From Candidatus Omnitrophota bacterium (lineage in GTDB: Bacteria > Omnitrophota > Koll11 > Gygaellales > JAQTUY01), in contig JAQTUY010000048.1 of assembly GCA_028707105.1 (NCBI GenBank), positions 1-7,498 of the forward strand: 7,498 nucleotides of DNA, in the 5' to 3' direction. The notes beneath the pieces were generated by a model, which worked only from the letters and a program-made list of their open reading frames with translations, was not told the origin of the DNA and ran no database searches. Position numbers and translations under genes: made by a program. Positions 1 to 5,320 of the stretch are shown piece after piece. Positions within the stretch are counted from its first letter, which is position 1; each line of letters opens with the position of its first letter.

Positions 1-140
1 AGGCGGATTATGAACAGGGCAAGATATCGATTTTATCTCCGGTGGGCAAGGGTTTAATGAACCATAAAGAGAATGAGACCGTGGAGATCAAGATACCCGC
101 GGGGATCTTAAAATATAAGATATTAAAGATCTCAAGATGA
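1..140 (+). CDS. GreA/GreB-family elongation factor, C-terminal fragment
   Basis: This is the 3' end of a gene that begins before the window; whole codons start at base 3 and the TGA stop is at 138-140, leaving 46 codons including the stop. The visible protein contains GKISILSPVGKGLM followed by a strand-rich stretch (VEIKIPAGILKYKILKI). This matches the C-terminal FKBP-like domain of Gre factors, where the pattern 'G-x-I-S-x-x-SP-[VI]-x-[RK]-x-L' followed by 'V-x-[IV]-x-x-P-x-G-x-x-x-[YF]-x-[IV]' is standard. Gre factors bind the RNA polymerase secondary channel and stimulate cleavage of backtracked transcripts. The N-terminal coiled-coil that carries the catalytic acidic tip is outside the window, so GreA, GreB and a longer Gre-domain protein cannot be told apart. 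Confidence 0.8.
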   Translation, partial: ADYEQGKISILSPVGKGLMNHKENETVEIKIPAGILKYKILKISR

Positions 141-145
141 GAATG

Positions 146-237
146 CACCCCGCGCTAATCGCACCTAGCCCTAATCGGAATTGGGCTAGTATCCGCCTTG
201 TGGCGGAGTGTTGCGCGGGTGTCATCCTTGTGGATGA
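146..237 (+). promoter_or_regulatory. Predicted structured leader: three-way junction plus hairpin upstream of the OmpA/LysM gene
   Basis: The gap between the gre-like gene and the OmpA/LysM gene is unusually rich in self-complementarity. P1 pairs 146-155 with 213-221 (9 pairs, one bulged C). It encloses P2, 165-171 with 183-189 (7 perfect pairs, 11-nt loop), and P3, 192-197 with 202-207 (6 perfect pairs, TTGT loop). P4 pairs 222-227 with 232-237 (6 perfect pairs, TTGT loop); it starts the base after P1 closes and ends the base before the GGAGG Shine-Dalgarno at 238-242. There is no T-tract, so it is not an intrinsic terminator. The pairing was read by eye; the RNA role is inferred. A REP-like DNA palindrome cluster is an alternative. 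Confidence 0.45.
192..237 (+). repeat. Two short hairpins sharing the apical octamer CCTTGTGG
   Basis: CCTTGTGG occurs at 196-203 and again at 226-233, 30 bp apart. Each copy is the top of a perfect 6-bp stem with a TTGT loop, but the lower stems differ (TCCG/CGGA against TCAT/ATGA). The stems therefore differ in sequence while keeping the same shape and loop. A second short direct repeat, CTAATCG, lies nearby at 155-161 and 171-177. Whether these are REP-like elements repeated across the genome cannot be judged from one window. Confidence 0.55.
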
Positions 238-243
238 GGAGGT
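236..243 (+). promoter_or_regulatory. Strong Shine-Dalgarno for the OmpA/LysM gene
   Basis: GAGGAGGT, with core GGAGG at 238-242, sits 7 nt before the ATG at 250. It immediately follows the 3' arm of the hairpin at 222-237, so the structure leaves the core single-stranded in the drawn fold. It supports ATG 250 as the start. Confidence 0.85.
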
Positions 244-249
244 GGCGCG

Positions 250-1209
250 ATGAAAAAGAAACTGGTATTTTTTTATCTGGTCCTGGCAGCGTTGATCTTT
301 CTGCCGGCTGTATCAAACGCGGCGGATGATCCGAACAGGGAAGAGACAAAGAAGCAGGAGATGGATGATCTTCAGAAACGTTTTGAGTGGTGGCCGACCG
401 ATGCCCAACCCGCTCCGGTCAAGGACACGCAGAGGGGCGGATACTGGTGGTGGCCGAGCCAGCCGGGGCAAGCCAGGCCCTGGGGAAACAGGGGCTATGT
501 CTATGTCTACAAGATAATCTACGATTATAAAGCCGAAGAGCTGCCGCCGCCTCAGCCGCAGGAATTAAGGGCGTCGCTTCTGGTCAAAAAAATACTGAAA
601 AACGTCAAAGTGTATTTTGATTATAATAAATCGGCATTGAGAGATGACACCGTAAAGATATTAACGGATGCTGCGGGTACTTTAAGGAGAAATCCCGAAA
701 CCGATATACTGATAACCGGCAATTGCGACAGGCGCGGTTCGGAGAGTTATAATGAAAAGTTAGGCAGGCGCCGCGCGGAAGCAGTCGAGAAATTCATGCT
801 TGAAAGCGGCCTGGACGCGGAGCGCATCCGAATCGTGAGCCGCGGCAAGCTTGACGCTATCGCTCCGGTAACTGACCTGGTGGGGATGCAGAAAGACAGG
901 AATGCCCAGTTCATGATCGCCGAGGTCGAGGAAGTGATGATCCCCGCTCCGGGCGAGCCGGATATCCCGGAGGCCAGGAAGATCGAGGAAGGAAAATACC
1001 TGGTGGAAGAGGAGACTAAAGTAGAAGGCGAGGTCAAGGTTTCGACCAGGGAATACGTGGTAAAAAAAGGCGACAGCCTCTGGAAGATAGCCAAGGCTCA
1101 ACTTGGCGACGGGCGCCGCTGGAAATATCTTTATGAGCTGAATAAAGATAGGATCAAAAATCCCGATAAGCTTAAGGCGGGCACCAGGATCATCATCCCG
1201 GTTGAATAA
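250..1209 (+). CDS. Exported OmpA-domain and LysM-domain peptidoglycan-binding protein
   Basis: This 319-residue protein has a signal peptide at about 1-24 (MKKK, a hydrophobic core, then SNA-A). There is no lipobox cysteine, so it is probably soluble or peptidoglycan-attached in the periplasm rather than a Pal lipoprotein. Residues 40-95 are rich in Trp and Tyr (WWP at 47, WWWP at 66, YVYVYK at 83-88), with Pro-rich stretches on both sides. Residues ~115-225 form an OmpA/Pal-type domain: YFDYNKSAL at 122, GNCDRRGS at 157 with Asp160, and LGRRRAEAV at 171 with Arg174/175. The Asp and Arg are the positions that contact diaminopimelate in this family. An acidic linker (230-265) leads to a LysM domain (268-317: YVVKKGDSLWKIA to AGTRIIIPV). 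It should tether envelope components to the cell wall. The gene ends in tandem stops (TAA TAG) before a terminator. The domains are clear; the role of the Trp-rich region is unknown. Confidence 0.9.
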   Translation: MKKKLVFFYLVLAALIFLPAVSNAADDPNREETKKQEMDDLQKRFEWWPTDAQPAPVKDTQRGGYWWWPSQPGQARPWGNRGYVYVYKIIYDYKAEELPPPQPQELRASLLVKKILKNVKVYFDYNKSALRDDTVKILTDAAGTLRRNPETDILITGNCDRRGSESYNEKLGRRRAEAVEKFMLESGLDAERIRIVSRGKLDAIAPVTDLVGMQKDRNAQFMIAEVEEVMIPAPGEPDIPEARKIEEGKYLVEEETKVEGEVKVSTREYVVKKGDSLWKIAKAQLGDGRRWKYLYELNKDRIKNPDKLKAGTRIIIPVE

Positions 1210-1224
1210 TAGTATTTTGTGTCC

Positions 1225-1269
1225 AAGGGCGTTTTCCTGATAAAGCCGGGGGAACGCCCTTTTTTCTTT
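1225..1269 (+). terminator. Rho-independent terminator after the OmpA/LysM gene
   Basis: AAGGGCGTT at 1225-1233 pairs perfectly with AACGCCCTT at 1253-1261. The stem can extend inward through T-G wobbles and C-G pairs (1234-1237 with 1249-1252). The stem is followed by a T-rich run (TTTTTTCTTT at 1260-1269). The T-tract lies only on the + side, so it terminates rightward transcription and separates this gene from the spoVG operon. Confidence 0.92.
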
Positions 1270-1272
1270 AAG

Positions 1273-1301
1273 TTGAATTCCGGCGTCTTTGTTGATAAAA
1301 T
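1273..1301 (+). promoter_or_regulatory. Sigma70-type promoter for the spoVG-aroK-dprA-topA-xerC-waaA operon
   Basis: A -35 box TTGAAT (1273-1278, 4 of 6 to TTGACA) and a -10 box TAAAAT (1296-1301, 5 of 6 to TATAAT) are separated by exactly 17 bp. They lie just after the terminator and about 50 bp before the spoVG start. A transcript start near 1307-1309 would leave a 5' UTR of about 45 nt. The ATG at 1302 overlaps the promoter edge and so cannot be the translation start from this promoter. Confidence 0.7.
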
Positions 1302-1338
1302 ATGTTAGAAAATCGCCTCTCTTACGTCTATTGTATCA

Positions 1339-1348
1339 GGGAGGTGAT
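1339..1348 (+). promoter_or_regulatory. Near-perfect Shine-Dalgarno deciding the spoVG start
   Basis: GGGAGGTGAT complements the 16S rRNA tail over nine consecutive bases (GGAGGTGAT). Its GGAGG core ends 8 nt before ATG 1353. This favours 1353 over the in-frame upstream ATG at 1302, which has no such site. Confidence 0.88.
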
Positions 1349-1352
1349 AAAG

Positions 1353-1610
1353 ATGGCAAAACAGCTTAGCATGGAAGTGGTCAGGCTTTACCGCTTCGAC
1401 GGCGATTCCAAATTAAAAGCATTCGTGGATTTGGCGATCGGCGATTTCATTATCAAGGGCCTGCGCGTCCTGCAGGGTAAGAACGGCCTTTTCCTGGGCA
1501 TGCCCCAGGAAAAGTCTAAAGAGGGTAAATATTTTAACACCTTTTATCCTGCTACTGAGGAGGCGCGGCAAAGCCTTACTGAAGTCGTCTTAACAGCGTA
1601 TCAACAGTAG
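1353..1610 (+). CDS. spoVG: SpoVG-family RNA/DNA-binding regulator
   Basis: This 85-residue protein matches the compact SpoVG fold. It has an N-terminal strand (MEVVRLYRF at 7-15), a central section ending in the family hallmark 'GLRVLQGKNGLFLGMP' (36-51), then YFNTFYPAT (60-68) and a C-terminal helix (EEARQSLTEVVLTAY). SpoVG proteins are small nucleic-acid-binding regulators, first known from Bacillus septation and capsule control and widespread outside spore formers. The start at 1353 rests on the Shine-Dalgarno at 1339-1348; the longer in-frame option at 1302 overlaps the promoter. It is the first gene of the predicted operon. The C-terminal tail is short compared with Bacillus SpoVG, and a coding-like continuation exists in the +1 frame just after the TAG, so a frameshift is possible. 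The family call is confident; the target is unknown. Confidence 0.88.
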   Translation: MAKQLSMEVVRLYRFDGDSKLKAFVDLAIGDFIIKGLRVLQGKNGLFLGMPQEKSKEGKYFNTFYPATEEARQSLTEVVLTAYQQ

Positions 1611-1691
1611 CGCGATCGGCGAAAAGCTCGATCTTCCGGTTCCGGACGCGGATCTCCCCGCGGCCCGGGCCGGGAAAAAATGGAGTATCCA
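1611..1691 (+). other. GC-rich gap between spoVG and aroK with a perfect 12-bp palindrome
   Basis: This 81-bp gap contains the self-complementary CGGCCCGGGCCG at 1661-1672 and a weak 5-bp inverted repeat (GATCG 1614-1618, CGATC 1629-1633). There is no T-tract and no promoter-like pair of boxes, so neither a terminator nor a new promoter is supported. The frame starting at 1609 stays open to a stop at 1708-1710 with ordinary-looking codons; this is treated as a finding rather than a gene because no start codon exists in it after its upstream TAA at 1591. Confidence 0.5.
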
Positions 1692-2198
1692 ATGGGCAAT
1701 ATTTATTTAGTCGGGTTCATGGGGACGGGTAAAAGCGCGGTAGGCAGGCAGCTTGCCGAGAAGAAGGAGTGGCAGTTTATTGACCTGGATAATCTTATCG
1801 AAATGAAGCAGAGGATGACTATCGCGGATATATTCGCCAAAGCCGGGGAAGCCCATTTTCGCCGTATTGAGAAAAAGACCCTGGCCGAGGTCTCAAGTGA
1901 GGATAATTTCGTGTTTGCCTGCGGCGGCGGTATAGTCCTGGATAAGGAGAATGTCAGGATAATGAAGAGTACCGGAAAGGTGGTCTGCCTGGACGCCACT
2001 GCCGACGTTATATTGAAAAGGACGCGCGGCACTGTCCATCGTCCGCTCCTGAATGTCGAGGACCCCCGTCAAAGGATCGATACCCTGCTTAAATTCCGCG
2101 CCCCTTTTTATGCCCAGGCGGATCATACCGTTGATACCTCCAAGCTTTCCATCGCGCAAGTCACGGATAAGATACTGAAGTGGCTTAAAGAAAAATGA
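1692..2198 (+). CDS. aroK: Shikimate kinase
   Basis: Shikimate kinase phosphorylates the shikimate 3-hydroxyl with ATP, the fifth step of the shikimate pathway to chorismate and aromatic amino acids, in the cytoplasm. The 168-residue protein has the full motif set: Walker A GFMGTGKSAVG (8-18), the shikimate/Mg site with Asp31 and Asp33 (FIDLDNLIE), FRRIE with Arg57 (56-60), the GGG loop (ACGGGIV, 76-82), lid RPLL (117-120) with Arg117, and FRAPFYAQAD with Arg136. The length is typical. I chose ATG 1692 over the in-frame ATG at 1680: GGAG at 1682-1685 is well placed for 1692, and family members usually begin with the first strand directly (M-x-N-I-x-L-x-GFMG). Its stop overlaps the dprA start by 4 bp (ATGA), implying translational coupling. 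The choice between symbols aroK and aroL is conventional. Confidence 0.95.
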   Translation: MGNIYLVGFMGTGKSAVGRQLAEKKEWQFIDLDNLIEMKQRMTIADIFAKAGEAHFRRIEKKTLAEVSSEDNFVFACGGGIVLDKENVRIMKSTGKVVCLDATADVILKRTRGTVHRPLLNVEDPRQRIDTLLKFRAPFYAQADHTVDTSKLSIAQVTDKILKWLKEK

Positions 2199-3298
2199 CG
2201 GAGCTTGAGGCTTACATCAGCTTAAACTCGATCAATATCGGTTCCAGGAAATTGAACCGCTTGTTGGAAGCTTGCGGCGCTCCCGCCGATATCTTAAGAT
2301 CTTCCTGCGATAAACTTCAACAAATAGAAAGCATAGGCGATAAGCTCGCGCGCCAGATCGCCGGCTTGCGGCATAAAGACCTGGCGCCGGAATTTGAATT
2401 GATCAAGAAATTCAAGCTTGACCTTCTGACCCTGCAAGACGAAACTTATCCTGAAAATCTCAAAAAGATCTACGACCCGCCTATCTTGTTGTATGTTAAG
2501 GGAAAAATAGACAAGATGGATAATTATAGCGTCGCGATCGTAGGTTCCCGCCGGGCTTCTTTTTACGGCTTATCCTGCGCTGAAAGGTTTGCTTTTGAGC
2601 TGGGTTCATCCGGATTGACTATTGTTTCCGGAATGGCGCGGGGAGTAGATACCGCGGCCCATAAAGGCGCGCTAAGGTCTAAAGCCCGCACCATAGCGGT
2701 CATCGGCAGCGGGTTCGGGCATATTTACCCGGATGAGAATAAGGAGCTTGCCGAAGAGATAGCCCGCGGCGGAGCGGTTATCTCGGAATTCCCGGTGGAT
2801 ACTTCGCCGCTTCCTCAAAATTTTCCCAGGCGTAATCGCGTAATAAGCGGGTTATCTCTTGCTGTTCTGGTGGCTGAAGCTGCCCGTAATAGCGGAGCCC
2901 TTATCACCGCGGATTTTGCCCTGGAACAGGGCAGGGAGGTATTTGCTCTTCCGGGCAGGGTTGACTGCGATAACGCCTTTGGGAGTAACGGTTTGATAAA
3001 GCAGGGGGCTAAACTTATTTCTTGCGTGGAAGATATATTGGTTGAACTGCAACTGCCGTTATCAGAAGCGGTTACGCGTAAAGACACTCAGAATAGCAGT
3101 GCTATGGAAAAGAAAAACCTTTCCAATGACGAGGCAATAGTGTATAATTTATTGTCTCATAAGCCCTTATCGCAGGATGAGGCGTTGGAGCGTTCGGGCT
3201 TGATCCTGCCTGAATTTATGCGGGCCATACTCGGCCTTGAGATAAAAAGGGCTATTGTTCAATTACCCGGCAGGCAGTTTATAAGGAACAACGCGTAA
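2195..3298 (+). CDS. dprA: DNA-processing protein DprA (Smf)
   Basis: DprA binds incoming single-stranded DNA in natural transformation and loads RecA; it is also common in bacteria not known to be competent. The 367-residue protein shows all three usual parts. An N-terminal helical HhH/SAM-like region covers ~1-65. The Rossmann-like core covers ~75-290, with VAIVGSRRAS (113-122), SGMARGVDTAAH (145-156), EFPVDTSPLPQNFPRRNRVI (198-217), VAEAARNSGALITAD (226-240), FALPGR (250-255) and NGLIKQGA (265-272). A C-terminal winged-helix region (about 308-365, LSNDEAIVYNLL to GRQFIRNN) matches the DML1-like domain in long DprA versions. The ATG overlaps the aroK stop (ATGA), and topA begins 1 bp after its stop. 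The dprA-topA adjacency is a widely conserved pair. No domain is missing. Confidence 0.95.
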   Translation: MTELEAYISLNSINIGSRKLNRLLEACGAPADILRSSCDKLQQIESIGDKLARQIAGLRHKDLAPEFELIKKFKLDLLTLQDETYPENLKKIYDPPILLYVKGKIDKMDNYSVAIVGSRRASFYGLSCAERFAFELGSSGLTIVSGMARGVDTAAHKGALRSKARTIAVIGSGFGHIYPDENKELAEEIARGGAVISEFPVDTSPLPQNFPRRNRVISGLSLAVLVAEAARNSGALITADFALEQGREVFALPGRVDCDNAFGSNGLIKQGAKLISCVEDILVELQLPLSEAVTRKDTQNSSAMEKKNLSNDEAIVYNLLSHKPLSQDEALERSGLILPEFMRAILGLEIKRAIVQLPGRQFIRNNA

Positions 3299-3299
3299 A

Positions 3300-5300
3300 A
3301 TGACAAAAATGAAGAAACCGGCAAGCAAAAAAAGCCTGGTTATTGTCGAGTCTCCTACCAAGGCTAAGACTATCGGCAGGATCCTGGGAACGGAATTTAC
3401 CGTTATCCCGTCCATGGGGCATCTTATTGATCTGCCTACGTCTAAATTGGGCATAGATGTGGATAAGGATTTTGAGCCGCATTATATAGTAATAAAGGGC
3501 AGGACCAAGATACTCAGCACGATCAAGAAAGAGGCTAAGGCGGATAAGGAGGTCTTTATAGCGACTGACCCTGACCGTGAAGGCGAGGCAGTGGGGTGGC
3601 ATATCAAGAATAAACTCCCCAAGGATAAAAAAATACAGCGCGTGATCTTTCATGAGATAACACCCGAGGCGATAAAGGAGGCTTTCAGCCATCCCAGGGA
3701 TTTTGACGTTAATATGGTCGAAGCCCAGGCGGCGCGCCGTATTTTAGACAGGATCGTGGGGTATTTTTTGAGCCCTTTACTCTGGCGCAAGATCAGCAGG
3801 GGCTTAAGCGCCGGAAGGGTGCAATCGGTGGCATTGCGCCTGATCGTTGAGCGTGAAAGGCTGATCCAGGCATTTATCCCGCAGGAATATTGGGAGATCG
3901 AAGCGGAGCTGGCTAAAACAACAGGCGAGAAGTTTATCGCTAAATTGGATAAGATAGCCGGTGAAAAAGCCGCGCTAAAAAATAAAGAAGAAACAGATAA
4001 CCTGCTTGAAGATGTAAAGTCTAAGGTTTTTAAGGTATCGGATATTAAGGAAACCGAGAAGAAGCGCAATCCTTTGCCGCCTTTTATCACCAGTACTCTC
4101 CAGCAGGACGCGTTTAACAAGCTGAGGTTCAGCGCCAGCAAAACTATGCTCCTGGCGCAGCAGCTTTATGAAGGCATCGAGATAGGCAGCCGCGGGCTGG
4201 TCGGGTTGATCACTTATATGCGTACCGATTCGACTAATGTCGCCGCTTCAGCCCTGTCGGAAGCCAGGACATTTATATCAAGGACTTTCGGCGATGATTA
4301 CCTTCCCGAGAAGCCCAATGTTTACAAAAGCAAAAAGCTCGCGCAGGAAGCTCATGAGGCGATACGGCCTTCTTCGGCGGGTTATACCCCGGATTCCATC
4401 CAAGAGTTCCTGAATAAGGACCAGCATAAACTTTATACGCTTATTTATAACCGCTTTTTAGCCAGCCAGATGACCCCCTCGCGTTACAAAGTCACTTCAG
4501 CCGTCATTGAAGCGGGGCAATACATTTTTTCAGCCTCGGGGACGCGGGTGATCTTTGACGGTTTTATGCGGCTTTACAATAAGGAAGACGAAGAGAAGAA
4601 GACGCTGCCCGGCCTGCAAAAAGACGAGCTATTGGAACTTCTGAATTTAATACCGAGTCAGCATTTTACCCAGCCGCCGCCCCGTTATTCGGACGGCTCT
4701 TTGGTCAAGGCCCTTGAAGAACTGGGCATCGGAAGGCCTTCTACTTACGCGCCGATAATCTACACTATCGTTACCCGCGATTATGTCAACCGCATGAAAG
4801 GTTACCTTCAGCCTACGGAACTCGGCTTTAAGGTCTGCGATATGCTGGTGGAGTATTTTTCCAAAGTCATGGATTATAAGTTTACCGCGGAGATGGAAGA
4901 AGAGCTGGACGGGGTCGAGGAGGGCAAGTTCGACCGGGTAAAGGTCCTGCGTGATTTTTACCCGTCTTTTAAGACCGACCTGGAACACGCCCAGAATACG
5001 ATCGTCAAAGAGGTCATTTTTAGCGACCAGGTATGCGATAAGTGCGGGAAACCCATGATGGTCAAGTGGGGCAAGAGAGGCAAATTTTTAAGTTGTTCGG
5101 GATTTCCGCAGTGCAAGAATTCCAAGTCTATTACTACGGGAGTGAAATGCCCGCAGGAGAATTGCGGAGGGGAATTGATATTGCGGCGCTCGCGGAGGGG
5201 GACTTTTTACGGCTGTAGTAATTTCCCCGCGTGCCATTTCATAAGCAAGGACCTGCCCGGAAGCAACCCCGCTGAAGATAAAGATAATCCTGCTGCTTAA
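3300..5300 (+). CDS. topA: DNA topoisomerase I (type IA)
   Basis: TopA relaxes negative supercoils by passing one strand through a transient single-strand break. The 666-residue protein has a Toprim domain (~11-125) with Glu17 in VIVESPTKAKTIG and the acidic triad of DPDREGE (Asp90, Asp92, Glu94). Then come the type IA core motifs RRILDRIVGYFLSPLLW (146-162) and LSAGRVQSVALRLI (169-182), and the active-site tyrosine Tyr306 in ITYMRTDSTN. Further core motifs are AHEAIRPS (351-358) and LGIGRPSTYAPII (475-487). The C-terminus carries two four-cysteine zinc ribbons: Cys579, 582, 599, 605 and Cys617, 622, 639, 645. E. coli TopA is longer (865 aa, more C-terminal elements), so this is the compact form common in other phyla. 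The ATG is 1 bp after the dprA stop, with a weak AAGGA at 3283-3287; an ATG three codons in is the only close alternative. Confidence 0.97.
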   Translation: MTKMKKPASKKSLVIVESPTKAKTIGRILGTEFTVIPSMGHLIDLPTSKLGIDVDKDFEPHYIVIKGRTKILSTIKKEAKADKEVFIATDPDREGEAVGWHIKNKLPKDKKIQRVIFHEITPEAIKEAFSHPRDFDVNMVEAQAARRILDRIVGYFLSPLLWRKISRGLSAGRVQSVALRLIVERERLIQAFIPQEYWEIEAELAKTTGEKFIAKLDKIAGEKAALKNKEETDNLLEDVKSKVFKVSDIKETEKKRNPLPPFITSTLQQDAFNKLRFSASKTMLLAQQLYEGIEIGSRGLVGLITYMRTDSTNVAASALSEARTFISRTFGDDYLPEKPNVYKSKKLAQEAHEAIRPSSAGYTPDSIQEFLNKDQHKLYTLIYNRFLASQMTPSRYKVTSAVIEAGQYIFSASGTRVIFDGFMRLYNKEDEEKKTLPGLQKDELLELLNLIPSQHFTQPPPRYSDGSLVKALEELGIGRPSTYAPIIYTIVTRDYVNRMKGYLQPTELGFKVCDMLVEYFSKVMDYKFTAEMEEELDGVEEGKFDRVKVLRDFYPSFKTDLEHAQNTIVKEVIFSDQVCDKCGKPMMVKWGKRGKFLSCSGFPQCKNSKSITTGVKCPQENCGGELILRRSRRGTFYGCSNFPACHFISKDLPGSNPAEDKDNPAA

Positions 5301-5320
5301 AATTTTCTTGTGAGGCAGAT

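Noticed and set aside
141..249. tRNA gene or intrinsic terminator in the gre-ompA gap
   Set aside because: The stems do not fit a cloverleaf (no T-loop TTCRANNC pattern or 7-bp acceptor at the right spacing), and no T-run follows any hairpin.
155..349. 64-codon open frame on the minus strand over the leader and the OmpA/LysM signal peptide
   Set aside because: It overlaps the strongly supported start of the OmpA/LysM gene, has no recognisable protein features, and the hairpin-rich sequence explains its openness.
760..1101. Minus-strand open frames of about 113-115 codons inside the OmpA/LysM gene
   Set aside because: Both lie opposite conserved OmpA and LysM domain codons and overlap each other in different frames, as expected for shadows.
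1302..1352. 17-codon N-terminal extension of SpoVG from ATG 1302
   Set aside because: ATG 1302 directly follows the -10 box, so the transcript would begin after it; the near-perfect Shine-Dalgarno serves ATG 1353, and the extension is not part of the family.
3279..4141. Minus-strand open frames of 137 and 163 codons inside topA
   Set aside because: They are antisense shadows of an unambiguous topA with intact catalytic motifs; no minus-strand ribosome site or recognisable domain supports them.
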